The notes: generated from the letters alone by a model not told the origin. Counted from the stretch's first letter, positions 18,805 to 28,266 are shown. The stretch is 64,000 bases of DNA from WVZH01 sp034430895 (GCA_034430895.1 DAOUDW010000109.1:1-64000), one strand, 5' to 3'. Translations and numbers: made by a program.

Positions 18805-20745
18805 CTAAAATTTTTCTTCCCAGTCATCTTGTTCGCGTTTGCGTCTACGTGTAACGATCATTTCTCCTGTTTCCGGATCGTACTCCACGATACGCTTCTT
18901 GCGTTTCTTGCGCTGCTTGTCGTCCTCGAAGTCTTCTTCTCCATCTTCTTCCACAAGCTCTTCCAGCTCTTTCGGTTCTTCGAATTGAACTGGTGCCTCA
19001 AGCTCATCAACTGCCGCTTTGAATGCAGCTTCGAACGCCGTCATAGGTTCACCCGGTTTGGCTTCCGAAGCCGCAACTGCTTCGGGCACCTCAGCTTCGT
19101 CAGGCTCGAGCGCTTCCTCAGTTTGCGACTCAACGGGAACGGCCTCTTCAGCTGCTACTTCTTCAGCCTCCGCATCCACATCTTCAGGCGCAATGGCCTC
19201 AACTTCCTCAACGACTTCTTCCTCGATTTCAGGCTCGACGACAGGCTCAGGATACACGAAGGCTTCGTGTTTCTCGCGGATCTCATCAACGGCTTTTGGC
19301 CCGATCCCTGGAATTGAAAGGATTGCATCCTCATCAAGCTCCAATTTCTCGATCAATTGACCGGCCGTTTCGAATCCCGCTTCATGCAGGAGATTGTAAA
19401 CGCGTGTCGAAATATCGAGCGCTTCGAGATCGACCTGGTAGGCCATCTCCGGGATCGTCTCCCTCACCTTGTCAAGTCGTTCCATTAAGACCTGGCGAAT
19501 CGCATCACGACGCGAGACCACCTCGGATTGTATCTGATCGACAAACTGCCGCATAAGCTGATACTCTTCGGGCGTAATCGGACGGTTTTCTGCCTTCTTG
19601 GCGAGAATGCCTTCCACCCCCTCGATTTCTTCTTTCACTTTTTTAACAAGATCCGCATATTCGCTTTCGGCCTGTAATATTTGGATCGAATCCGCCGCAG
19701 CCTCCGGAAGGCTCTTAATATCGATCCGCCAACCGGTAAGTCGCGCTCCTAACCGAGCGTTCACTCCTGCACGGCCAATCGCCAGACTTAATTGATCTTC
19801 AGGGACGACGACCATCGCCGTCTTCCCATGTTCCAGATTGTCATCCAGATAGACACCGGAAACCCGCGCCGGGCTTAACGCTTTTGCGATAAACGTCGCC
19901 ACATCCGGATTCCACTCAATGACATCGATCTTTTCGTCGTTCAGATCGCGCACGACAGACTGGATACGAACCCCACGCAAACCGACACAAGCTCCCACGG
20001 GATCGACGCCATCCCGCATTGCAGCAACAGCCACTTTGGCGCGCTTGCCTGCTTCCCGGGCAATAGCCTTGATCTCGACCAACCCCTGGTTGATTTCAGG
20101 CACTTCCATCTCAAGCAAGCGCCGCAACATGGCGGGGTGCGTCCGAGAAACGACGATTACGGGTCCGCGTGAAGACTTACGCACTTCCAGAACATACACA
20201 CGGATGCGATCGCGTACGCGAAAGCGCTCTCCAGGGATTTGCTGGTTGCGGGGCAAAATCGCTTCTGCTCGACCGAGCAATCCGACCATTACGGCCTGTG
20301 GGGTGATGGAGTGAACCGTGCCGTGCACCATGTCACCCTCGCGCTCGATGAATTCGGAATACTGCGCTTCACGCTCTGCTTCACGCAAACGCTGCAGCAT
20401 CACCTGTTTTGCGGTCTGCGCAGCCACCCGACCAAAATCCTCGGGGGTTGATTCAACCATGATGACACCGCCCAATTCCACATCCGGATCGATTTCTCGC
20501 GCTTCATCGATCAAGACTTCCGTGGCGGGGTTTTCGACGTCATCGACAATTTCTTTCTCGGCATACACAACGATATCACCCGAGTCGGAGTCAATCCGCA
20601 CTTCCACGTTCTGTGCGCTGGAAGCGTTAACAGACCGCCGATAAGCAGAGGCCATGGCCGCTTCCAATGTTTCCATCACCGTTTCTGCCGGTAGACTGAA
20701 GCGCTCGGTAATCTCGTTAAAGGCTAACGAAAATTCACTTTTCAT
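18805..20745 (-). CDS. nusA: Transcription termination/antitermination factor NusA with long charged C-terminal extension
   Basis: 646 residues; typical short NusA is 350-400. The order is NusA N-domain (1 to about 125), S1 domain (about 130-200, with GDMVHGTVHSI), two KH domains (to about 345), then helical and helix-hairpin-helix segments with the SIPGIGPKAVDEI loop near 455-470. The last 150 residues are strongly acidic (Glu/Ala/Val) and finish with a Lys/Arg-rich stretch. NusA stabilises pausing and termination and takes part in antitermination. It is the first gene of the operon: no rimP lies upstream. Confidence 0.95.
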   Translation of the reverse strand: MKSEFSLAFNEITERFSLPAETVMETLEAAMASAYRRSVNASSAQNVEVRIDSDSGDIVVYAEKEIVDDVENPATEVLIDEAREIDPDVELGGVIMVESTPEDFGRVAAQTAKQVMLQRLREAEREAQYSEFIEREGDMVHGTVHSITPQAVMVGLLGRAEAILPRNQQIPGERFRVRDRIRVYVLEVRKSSRGPVIVVSRTHPAMLRRLLEMEVPEINQGLVEIKAIAREAGKRAKVAVAAMRDGVDPVGACVGLRGVRIQSVVRDLNDEKIDVIEWNPDVATFIAKALSPARVSGVYLDDNLEHGKTAMVVVPEDQLSLAIGRAGVNARLGARLTGWRIDIKSLPEAAADSIQILQAESEYADLVKKVKEEIEGVEGILAKKAENRPITPEEYQLMRQFVDQIQSEVVSRRDAIRQVLMERLDKVRETIPEMAYQVDLEALDISTRVYNLLHEAGFETAGQLIEKLELDEDAILSIPGIGPKAVDEIREKHEAFVYPEPVVEPEIEEEVVEEVEAIAPEDVDAEAEEVAAEEAVPVESQTEEALEPDEAEVPEAVAASEAKPGEPMTAFEAAFKAAVDELEAPVQFEEPKELEELVEEDGEEDFEDDKQRKKRKKRIVEYDPETGEMIVTRRRKREQDDWEEKF

Positions 20746-20780
20746 CGATCGATTTTCCTCATCAGGTCCCTATTATGCAG

Positions 20781-20804
20781 AAAAAGTGGGCTCCACCCAC
20801 TTTT
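20781..20804 (-). terminator. Terminator-like hairpin in the nusA leader (possible attenuator)
   Basis: On the - strand the leader reads AAAAGTGGG, loop TGGAG, CCCACTTTT, and continues with further T (TTTTTCTG). It can be read as a 6-bp GC-rich stem followed by five U residues, the form of an intrinsic terminator, placed about 35 bases before the nusA ATG. In Bacillus, NusA represses its own operon through termination in the leader; the same could occur here. Confidence 0.5.
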
Positions 20805-20840
20805 GCACGTGACTTCTTTATTTGGAACCCTACGGTTAAG

Positions 20841-20869
20841 ATTTTAGCATAGAGAACTAACCACTGCAA
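20841..20869 (-). promoter_or_regulatory. Predicted promoter of the nusA operon
   Basis: On the - strand, TTGCAG (20869-20864), a 17-base spacer, then TAAAAT (20846-20841). The leader would be about 90 bases and include the hairpin at 20781-20804. The -35 box is weak (three of six consensus bases). Confidence 0.45.
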
Positions 20870-20972
20870 GTAACTCGATTGTTCAAGGACGGACAACGAT
20901 TTCCCCCAAACCTGTCTGATGCGATCATCTGCCTGCAACCGCTCTGAAAATGTCATTGGACGAGGGTTTGAA

Positions 20973-21001
20973 TTGACGCTGGGGACGCATCCCTTTATCA
21001 T
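20973..21001 (+). promoter_or_regulatory. Predicted gyrA promoter
   Basis: TTGACG at 20973-20978, a 17-base spacer and TATCAT at 20996-21001, giving a leader of about 28 bases. The leader contains GAGGTGA at 21026-21032 before the ATG at 21036. Confidence 0.6.
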
Positions 21002-21035
21002 ACCTGCGTGAACGTATCCCCTGTTGAGGTGAAGC

Positions 21036-23531
21036 ATGGAAGTTGGACTGGTAAAAAGAATCAACATCGACGATGAAATGCAGCAATCCTACCTGGATTA
21101 CGCCATGAGCGTGATCGTCGCCCGCGCCCTTCCAGATGCACGCGACGGGATGAAACCGGTTCATCGCCGCATACTCTATGCGATGCATGCCATGGGCATC
21201 CGGCCGGATTCGGATTTCAAAAAATCAGCCCGCATCGTTGGTGAGGTACTGGGAAAATTCCACCCGCACGGGGATATGGCCGTTTATGACGCCATGGCAC
21301 GCATGGCACAAGAATTTTCCATGCGCTACCCACTCGTTGAAGGCCAGGGAAATTTCGGTTCCATGGATGGTGATCCTCCCGCCGCGATGCGTTATACCGA
21401 GGCGAGGTTGACGCCGCTTTCCATGGAGATGATGTCCGACATTCAGAAGGAAACCGTTTCTTTCGTAGAAAATTTCGACGGTTCGATGGAAGAACCCACC
21501 GTTCTGCCCGCCGGTTTTCCCAACTTGCTCGTCAACGGCGCGACCGGAATTGCCGTCGGTATGTCGACTTCCATCCCGCCGCACAACATGAGTGAAGTCT
21601 GTGACGCCTTGATCTACATGGTTGAAAACTGGTTCACCCTGGATGCAATCTCCCTGGACGATCTCATGAAGTACATCAAAGGACCCGATTTCCCCACGGG
21701 CGGCATCATCCTTCATGGTGGCAAGGGAGAGGATCTTGCCGCGGCGTATGGAAGCGGCCGGGGCAAGATCAAGGTGCAAGCGAGAGCACACATCGAAGAA
21801 ATGAGCCGTGGTCGCTCTCGAATCATCGTGACAGAACTGCCCTACCAGACCAACAAGGCCAATCTCATCGAACGCATCGCCGATCTGGCCCGAACCAATC
21901 ATCTCGAGGGCTTGGCCGATCTACGAGACGAATCCGATCGTCAAGGGATGCGAATCGTCCTCGAATTGACGAAGAACGCCAATCCCCAGAAACTGCTTCA
22001 GGAACTGTATAAGCGCACACCGATGCAATGTACCTTCAGCATCATCATGCTTGCACTTGTAGATAACGAGCCGCGGTTGCTCAGCCTGAAACAGGCGCTG
22101 CGCGTGTACATCGAACACCGCATCGAAATTGTGCGCAAACGGAGCGAGTACGATCTCGCCCGCGCCAAAGAACGTGAACACATCCTGGCGGGTTTACGCA
22201 TCGCCATCCAGAATCTGGACGAAGTGATCCAGATGATCCGCACTGCCAGAGACGCCACACAGGCAAAGAACCGGCTGATGAAAAACCTGAAGCTGAGTGA
22301 GATTCAAGCAACAGCCATCCTCGATATGCCCTTACGTCGGTTGTCCAGTCTGGAACGTAAGAAATTAGAAACTGAGTATAAAGAAGTAGTGGCCAGGATC
22401 AAGAAGCTGGAAAGTCTACTGCGATCGCCCAAGAAAATGCGAAACCTGATCGCGGAAGAGATCATACAGATCAAAACGGCATATGGCGACCGTCGGCGTA
22501 CGCAAATCGTCGAAACCGGCAGCGGAAAGGGTAAACGCAAAGTACTGACGGCCGGCGATCTCGCACCTGCAAAAGAAACCTGGATCGCCGTTCGCCGCGA
22601 CGGCCTGATCTCACGTTCCCCGACGGCGCGCCTCCCCCGATTGGCCAGCCGGTCTGCTCCCAAATTGGTGATCGGCGCCAGCGTACGTGACACGCTCTAC
22701 CTCTTCAACAAAGATGGTCACGCCGCTGCACTTCCAGTCCACACCGTTCCCGAATGCGATCAGCCCAAAGATGGATCGCCGATTGCCGGAATTTCCGCAT
22801 TCGAAGGGGAAGACGAAATCGTCGCAGGTCTGGCACTCTCCCCTGAATGGGTCGGGCGGGAAGGAACGGATGCCTTCATTATCTTCTGCACCGAACAAGG
22901 CATGGTCAAGAAGGCGACTCTCGAAAGCCTGCCAGGACCTTCGTCACGCACCTTCCAGACCATTCGCATCACCAAAGGGGACCGACTTGGTTGGGTTTGT
23001 CTGACGAGCGGCAGCGACGATGTTTGCATCGTCAGCAATGCTGGGATGGCGATACGTTTCTCCGAAACCGAGGTCCGTCCCACCGGACTCGCAGCAGCCG
23101 GGGTTATGGGAATGCGAATGGACGAGACGCACCAGGTTGTGGGTTTTGGAATCGCACGTCCGAAAAATGAACTCTTCCTGATGGGTGAAGATGGACAAGC
23201 GAAACGAAGCGTTCTGAGCCAGTTCCCCAGTCAGGGCCGCTATGGAAAAGGTGTACTTGCCTGGAAATCCACAGAGACGATACACATCATCGGCGCCGCA
23301 ATCGGTCAATCCGACGATCGTCTCGTCGCTCACCGTACGCGTGGCACCAGTCGTTCGTTGCGTTTCTCCGACGCCCCTCGTAAGGCTCGCACAGGAAGTG
23401 GGAAACCAATTGTGGACATCGATGAGGGCAACCGCGTTACCCAACTCACGATGGTGGTTCCGAAGCCGGAAATCAAATTCGAGTCGAAAGCAGAGAAAAC
23501 CTTACCCACAAAGAAAAAGAAATCAAAATAG
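21036..23531 (+). CDS. gyrA: DNA gyrase subunit A (type IIA topoisomerase A subunit)
   Basis: 831 residues. The breakage-reunion domain has the catalytic Tyr120 in AAMRYTEARL and the HPHGD block at 76-80. The C-terminal beta-pinwheel contains QGRYGKG, a five-of-seven match to the GyrA box that distinguishes gyrase from topoisomerase IV, so gyrase is favoured though ParC is possible. The residue matching E. coli Ser83, the main quinolone contact, is Met81; the Asp87 equivalent is kept (Asp85). A Lys-rich tail ends the protein. A clear ribosome binding site and promoter precede it. gyrB is not in the window. Confidence 0.93.
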   Translation: MEVGLVKRINIDDEMQQSYLDYAMSVIVARALPDARDGMKPVHRRILYAMHAMGIRPDSDFKKSARIVGEVLGKFHPHGDMAVYDAMARMAQEFSMRYPLVEGQGNFGSMDGDPPAAMRYTEARLTPLSMEMMSDIQKETVSFVENFDGSMEEPTVLPAGFPNLLVNGATGIAVGMSTSIPPHNMSEVCDALIYMVENWFTLDAISLDDLMKYIKGPDFPTGGIILHGGKGEDLAAAYGSGRGKIKVQARAHIEEMSRGRSRIIVTELPYQTNKANLIERIADLARTNHLEGLADLRDESDRQGMRIVLELTKNANPQKLLQELYKRTPMQCTFSIIMLALVDNEPRLLSLKQALRVYIEHRIEIVRKRSEYDLARAKEREHILAGLRIAIQNLDEVIQMIRTARDATQAKNRLMKNLKLSEIQATAILDMPLRRLSSLERKKLETEYKEVVARIKKLESLLRSPKKMRNLIAEEIIQIKTAYGDRRRTQIVETGSGKGKRKVLTAGDLAPAKETWIAVRRDGLISRSPTARLPRLASRSAPKLVIGASVRDTLYLFNKDGHAAALPVHTVPECDQPKDGSPIAGISAFEGEDEIVAGLALSPEWVGREGTDAFIIFCTEQGMVKKATLESLPGPSSRTFQTIRITKGDRLGWVCLTSGSDDVCIVSNAGMAIRFSETEVRPTGLAAAGVMGMRMDETHQVVGFGIARPKNELFLMGEDGQAKRSVLSQFPSQGRYGKGVLAWKSTETIHIIGAAIGQSDDRLVAHRTRGTSRSLRFSDAPRKARTGSGKPIVDIDEGNRVTQLTMVVPKPEIKFESKAEKTLPTKKKKSK

Positions 23532-23658
23532 GAATACCTCGCGGCGGCACACATTGTGGATCGTTTTCATTCTCGTGCAGATTAAGATGAGTGAAACCCA
23601 GGGAATGACGTCCTCTAAATTTCATTTTACCAACTAGATCAAGCCATCGAAATTGGAT

Positions 23659-25131
23659 TTACTGGGACAATTCGTATATGATCCGCGTCTCGGCCGAGGA
23701 ATACTCACTTGCAATGACGACCTTCGATCCCTTGGTGAGGGTACCTTGATACGGGGCATCGCCGTACGCCGTTAGCCAACCATCGAGAACGAACGGGATT
23801 ACCCCACCGGCGGCAATCCACTCGCCATTGTAACGACGCGCAACATGCACGTGGGTTCCGGTGGATTTACCCCCCTCACAGGACGGATGGCCAAGATTGT
23901 CCCCTTGTTGAACGTAGACACCTGCGGCAATACGATCGTCCGTTGCCACGTGAAAGAAGAAAAGCACCCAGCCGGTCCGTTCGTCGCCATCTCCATACAA
24001 ATCGAGTACCACCGCAGCCTCGCCGCTGCGTGCAATCACACCGCTCGCCGGCGCCACAATCCACTCCGCCGAGGGAACACAACCACTCTCCTCGGAGGGA
24101 GGTCCAAAATCCAGGGCCCCCAGCGGCAGCGCCTTGCCCCATGAGAAGTGCGGACCCGCCGTGAAATCCCAGACACGATCTGGAGCAAAAGGTAGCGCCA
24201 ACTCCGGCTGTTGGAGGTTGGCAGGGATGAAATCCTCCTGCAGATCGAAGGGATCGCCCCAAAGGGAAAGATAGGTTTGATAGAAACCCTCCGGGCTGAC
24301 CGCCTGATCGAACTCCTCCTGGCCGTACAGGCTGGCAAAGACGTGCTGCACCGCTACCGTGCCGGCATTGAGCCATGGATCGGGCCGTACGAGTAAACCG
24401 TCGGTCAACTCCAATTCTCGCAGACTTCCCTCCCGCCAGCCGTAGTAGCCATCGTTGATCTCTTCGCCCACCCAGATCAATTGCCCAAACAAGCCGGGGA
24501 AGCGAGGATTCTGGTAGCCGAGCGGAAACCGATCTTCATCGTCGTCTGGAAAGGGTTTTGTCAGTGCCTGTGTTTGATATTCCAGCAAGGCCAGCAGCAA
24601 TCTGGGATTGACGGAATAATTACGCGCCACCACTTCGACCACATCCCACGCATCACGCTGCCGGTCGTAGGCATAATCGGAAAGACCAGCGAGAAAACCG
24701 GGACGCTGGCGAATTTCCTCGGAAAGATCAAACCCGAGGGTCGAGGGTCCGTTTACGACCTCGCTGTCCGGCAAAATTTGGAAGGGAGAGCCCAACAGGG
24801 GCTGATAGTAAGCCGGGATGCGCATCGGGTACCCCGCCGGGAGAGTTGTTACGCTCGAGGGTAAATCCGGATTCTCCGCAATGATTTCTTCTACACTGGT
24901 ATTGAAGTGCGCTGCCAACGCAGGAAGCGTGTCCCCGTTTTGGGCGATGTAGTCAAACACCTCGCCTGGCGCATGCCTCGTACGCACAGGCAGTGGAGTC
25001 GGGCCGATTTGTGCCGTTGGAGAGGGCGACGCCTGAGCATCCACATTCGAGACGGGCACGGACGAACAAGCGCTTGTGATAACGACGATCGTCACACAAG
25101 CAACGATGCCAAATCGCATTTGAGGCTTCAT
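23659..25131 (-). CDS. LysM and M23 peptidase lipoprotein, copy 3 of a tandem trio
   Basis: 490 residues. Lipobox with Cys22 and a Pro/Ser/Thr linker, then a LysM domain (about 60-107, with NGDTLPALAAHFN). A helical middle domain (about 150-300) contains SVNPRLLLALLE and GYYGWREG, reminiscent of lysozyme-like or transglycosylase folds. The C-terminal M23 (lysostaphin-like) domain has a His...Asp pair in the GPHFSWGK...ALDFGPP region and the THVHVA metal motif. It is probably a cell-wall hydrolase on the outer face of the membrane. It begins in a 4-base overlap with the upstream paralog. Confidence 0.88.
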   Translation of the reverse strand: MKPQMRFGIVACVTIVVITSACSSVPVSNVDAQASPSPTAQIGPTPLPVRTRHAPGEVFDYIAQNGDTLPALAAHFNTSVEEIIAENPDLPSSVTTLPAGYPMRIPAYYQPLLGSPFQILPDSEVVNGPSTLGFDLSEEIRQRPGFLAGLSDYAYDRQRDAWDVVEVVARNYSVNPRLLLALLEYQTQALTKPFPDDDEDRFPLGYQNPRFPGLFGQLIWVGEEINDGYYGWREGSLRELELTDGLLVRPDPWLNAGTVAVQHVFASLYGQEEFDQAVSPEGFYQTYLSLWGDPFDLQEDFIPANLQQPELALPFAPDRVWDFTAGPHFSWGKALPLGALDFGPPSEESGCVPSAEWIVAPASGVIARSGEAAVVLDLYGDGDERTGWVLFFFHVATDDRIAAGVYVQQGDNLGHPSCEGGKSTGTHVHVARRYNGEWIAAGGVIPFVLDGWLTAYGDAPYQGTLTKGSKVVIASEYSSAETRIIYELSQ

Positions 25132-26741
25132 CTTTGAATCAATGTCTCATGAGAAGCGCAGGGGCAGGCGAGGACAATCTGATCGCCTTTAACAAGGGCT
25201 CCCTGGTAGGGCTTCGAACCCGCTACCGCAATCCAACCACTCATCTCAAAGGGTAGAGGTCCGTCGGCGAGGATCCACTCACCATTGTACTTGCGTGCAA
25301 GATGAACGTGTGTGCCGGTTGCCGTGCCGCCTTCACAAGACGGATGACCGATGAAATCGCCGGTTTCAACGAAGGTCCCTGCTTGAATCCGATCTTCCGT
25401 GGCGATGTGCAGATAGAGCAGCACCCATCCCGTTTGCTCACGTCCATCCCCATCCATGTCCAGTATCACCACGCCTTCTTCACTCCGTATGATGTATCCC
25501 GGAGCGGCGGCCAAAACCCAAGCGTCGGATTTTACACAGCCAGATTCGATAGACGCAGGCGCAAAATCAAGCGCAGCCCAAGCGCTGTCGCGCTCCCAGG
25601 CACCATGCGGTCCTCCCGTCAAAGCCCATACCGTGCCACGTAGAAACGGTAGGATCAATTCCGGCTGCTCGACGCCGTATTCATAGAGGGGATGCTCGTA
25701 CGCCCAAGGGTCACCGAAAAAATCCTGGTAAATATCGATGAAGTCCTGCAGCGCCTGCTCCCACTCAGACTGAGTCCGATCCAAGGAGAGGTAGTAATGA
25801 ATGGCGACCGTTCCGGCATTCAAATCCGGTGCCAGCCGCATCGTCGTATCATCCACGAAAACCAGCTCGGTAATCGTACCCGCTCGCCAGCCATAATATC
25901 CGTTACTAAGTACGTTCGTCGCCCAAGCCAGCTGCCGAAAGAGTCCGGGGGATTGTTCGGCGATGTGGCCCATCGGATAGGAGAATTCGTCGCCCACGGG
26001 CGCAGTCGGATTAGTGACCCATCCAGACTCAAATTCAAGTAAAGCCAACAACAAGCGCGGATTGACGGAGTTGTCACGTGCGGAGATGGACAACACCTCA
26101 GTACCCGGACGGAAGGGAGCGCCAAGCGATTCGCGATATTTCGTCAGATACCCGCCGTATGGGCCGGCAAACGCAGCGACATCAAACTCGACGGCGTGGG
26201 GTGAGAAAACAATTTCGCTATCCGGAAGCAGATGCTCGTTCGGCCCGGTGACCCCAATTCGATCCGGAATGAATAGCCACTGACCAGGATTGATCAATCC
26301 TCTTGCATCCGGAAGTGGTTCCGTTGAAGTAATGTCCTCCGGGACGACACCGAAACGTACAGAGACGGAATACAGACTGTCACCGGGCTGCGCCTCATAT
26401 GCCAGGGTTTCGGGCTGCTCATCCGTCTGGGCAGTAGCCGTCGGCGGGAAGGTTGGTGTGATCACAGGTTCCGGAACTTCCGGCATCATGGTCGGAATGA
26501 TAAATTCGAGGGTTTCCGTAGACTCGACATTGGAGACGTTCTCTTCCATCGCTGTGGTCGGGCTTGGCATACTCCCCGATCCAATGGCTTCCTGCAAAGG
26601 GACATCTCCGCGCGAACAGGCCAGCGCGGCGAGCAGCAGCGCAATCGTTACAAGGAATAAACTTCGACGGGCACCTCGCAGAGAGGTGCGCTGCCGAGTA
26701 AAGTCACCGTCCGATCTGGTTGGTATCATTTCTACAATCAC
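25128..26741 (-). CDS. LysM and M23 peptidase lipoprotein, copy 2 of a tandem trio
   Basis: 537 residues from the ATG at 26741 (ATG 26729 also possible). A basic N-terminus and hydrophobic core end at a lipobox Cys42 (ALAC). A LysM domain lies near 116-165 (QPGDSLYSVSVRFG), a helical domain has SVNPRLLLALLEFESGW, and the M23 domain shows GPHGAWERDSAWAALDF and THVHLARK. The second Glu after LLALLE is kept here (FESG), which would suit a lysozyme-type acid, but this is speculative. It overlaps both neighbouring paralogs, indicating one transcript. Confidence 0.88.
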   Translation of the reverse strand: MIVEMIPTRSDGDFTRQRTSLRGARRSLFLVTIALLLAALACSRGDVPLQEAIGSGSMPSPTTAMEENVSNVESTETLEFIIPTMMPEVPEPVITPTFPPTATAQTDEQPETLAYEAQPGDSLYSVSVRFGVVPEDITSTEPLPDARGLINPGQWLFIPDRIGVTGPNEHLLPDSEIVFSPHAVEFDVAAFAGPYGGYLTKYRESLGAPFRPGTEVLSISARDNSVNPRLLLALLEFESGWVTNPTAPVGDEFSYPMGHIAEQSPGLFRQLAWATNVLSNGYYGWRAGTITELVFVDDTTMRLAPDLNAGTVAIHYYLSLDRTQSEWEQALQDFIDIYQDFFGDPWAYEHPLYEYGVEQPELILPFLRGTVWALTGGPHGAWERDSAWAALDFAPASIESGCVKSDAWVLAAAPGYIIRSEEGVVILDMDGDGREQTGWVLLYLHIATEDRIQAGTFVETGDFIGHPSCEGGTATGTHVHLARKYNGEWILADGPLPFEMSGWIAVAGSKPYQGALVKGDQIVLACPCASHETLIQR

Positions 26742-28266
26742 AAGAAACTATTGTATCCTGATCTCTGCGTAAAGTGCCACTGTAAGCCGTTCCATCCCCC
26801 GCTGAAACCCATCCATCCATGACGAAAGGAAGCAGCCCATCCGCTGCGATCCATTCACCGCGGTATTTACGTGCAATGTGCACGTGAATTCCTGTTGCAA
26901 AACCGCCTTCACAGGAAGGATGCCCAATTCGCTCTCCGGCGTGAAGATACGTTCCCACTTCCACCCGATCACGACTTTCCACATGCATGTAGAGCAACAC
27001 CCACCCTGTCTGTTCGTAACCGTCCCCATCAAGGTCCAGAATAACTTCCCCGTTCTCCGAACGCAGGACGAGGCCATCGGCCACTGCCACAACCCATTCA
27101 GCGGAGTAAACGCAACCTAGTGCATACCCCGGGGGTGCAAAATCCAGGGCAGCCCAGGCCGCTCCTTCCCCCCAGGCGGAGTGCGGGCCTCCGGTATAGG
27201 ACCACACCTTTCCCTGTTCGAATGGAAGCTGGAGCACCGGCTGCTCCAAATCCTGCGGTACGAGAGGCTCGATCGCCCGTTCAAAAGGATCGCCGAATAG
27301 AGACCTGTAGGTTTGGATGAAACCTTGCTCAGAGACCATCTCGCGCCACGCCTCGACATCATAGAGCTGCGCGAACAGGTATTGCAGGCCGACCGTTCCC
27401 GCGTTTAAGCCCGATCCCGGAACGACGACACTGCCGTCCGAGAACACCAGCGGTCCCACCCAACCGGCGCGCCAGAGGTAGTAACCCTGATTGAGCTGAT
27501 CGGCAGCCCAGGATAACTGCACAAACAAACCGCCCCAATCCTGCCGCTGATAACCAACCGGATAGACCTGTGCCATTGTGTCGATATCCGTAGTTGTCAC
27601 CCAGCCCCCCTGAAGTTCGAGAACAGCCAGTAAAAGCAGCGGATTAACGGAATAGCGTTGCGCTACCAACTGTACAATCTCTGCACCGGTTAATATTTCG
27701 AATTCCACCTCCTCTGTGTACTCCGAGAGGTAACCGCCGCCTTGCTCGATTTCACCCTGCAGGTCGAGCATCACACTCGCCGGCCCATAGACAAGTTCTG
27801 AATCCGGAATAAGCTTGTAACTGGTGCCTTCGGGTTGTGGAATGGGTACCGGGATTTCGAGTAGTTGTCCCACAGCAAGATAATCGAGACTCGCTAATTG
27901 GTTTGCCCGACTGATCTGGAGCACGGATACGTCGTACTGTTCCGCGATCAAGCCAAGTGTCTCCCCCGGCTGAACCACATGGTAGAGCACATCTGTGCGA
28001 ACATCAGGCGTGTTGCGTACAGGATCGGCTGTCGGCGGCAGTGATTCCTCGCCCGGCTCGCGCGATGGTGGCAGTAAGGCAATTAATGGATGCTGGGTTG
28101 GCGTCGGAGAAATCGTAGGCAAAGAATCGACATCATCAGTGATGGAGGCCTCTTCGTTGTCCGCAAACACTACGGGCAACGAACAAGCGATCGTGCTGGC
28201 GATCGAGGCAAGCACGACGAAGCCGATGCTTATCCAGCTTCGGGATCGAGAATTTTTCAGCAGCAA
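26704..28266 (-). CDS. LysM and M23 peptidase lipoprotein, copy 1 of a tandem trio
   Basis: 520 residues from a TTG at 28266 preceded by GGAG. Lipobox Cys28 (TIAC), acidic Pro-rich linker, LysM near 95-140 (QPGETLGLIAEQYDVS), the SVNPLLLLAVLELQGGW helical domain, and an M23 domain with GPHSAWGEGAAWAALDF and THVHIARK-type metal motif (IHVHIARK). First gene of the trio. The 157 bases upstream hold no clear promoter that I can defend. Confidence 0.88.
   Translation of the reverse strand: MLLKNSRSRSWISIGFVVLASIASTIACSLPVVFADNEEASITDDVDSLPTISPTPTQHPLIALLPPSREPGEESLPPTADPVRNTPDVRTDVLYHVVQPGETLGLIAEQYDVSVLQISRANQLASLDYLAVGQLLEIPVPIPQPEGTSYKLIPDSELVYGPASVMLDLQGEIEQGGGYLSEYTEEVEFEILTGAEIVQLVAQRYSVNPLLLLAVLELQGGWVTTTDIDTMAQVYPVGYQRQDWGGLFVQLSWAADQLNQGYYLWRAGWVGPLVFSDGSVVVPGSGLNAGTVGLQYLFAQLYDVEAWREMVSEQGFIQTYRSLFGDPFERAIEPLVPQDLEQPVLQLPFEQGKVWSYTGGPHSAWGEGAAWAALDFAPPGYALGCVYSAEWVVAVADGLVLRSENGEVILDLDGDGYEQTGWVLLYMHVESRDRVEVGTYLHAGERIGHPSCEGGFATGIHVHIARKYRGEWIAADGLLPFVMDGWVSAGDGTAYSGTLRRDQDTIVSCDCRNDTNQIGR

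Noticed and set aside
20762..21067. 101-codon open frame in the nusA-gyrA gap, considered as rimP
   Set aside because: No similarity to RimP, no ribosome binding site, and it overlies both predicted promoters and the start of gyrA.
22944..23444. 166-codon open frame antisense to the gyrA C-terminal domain
   Set aside because: No domain or start signal; gyrA is unambiguous here.
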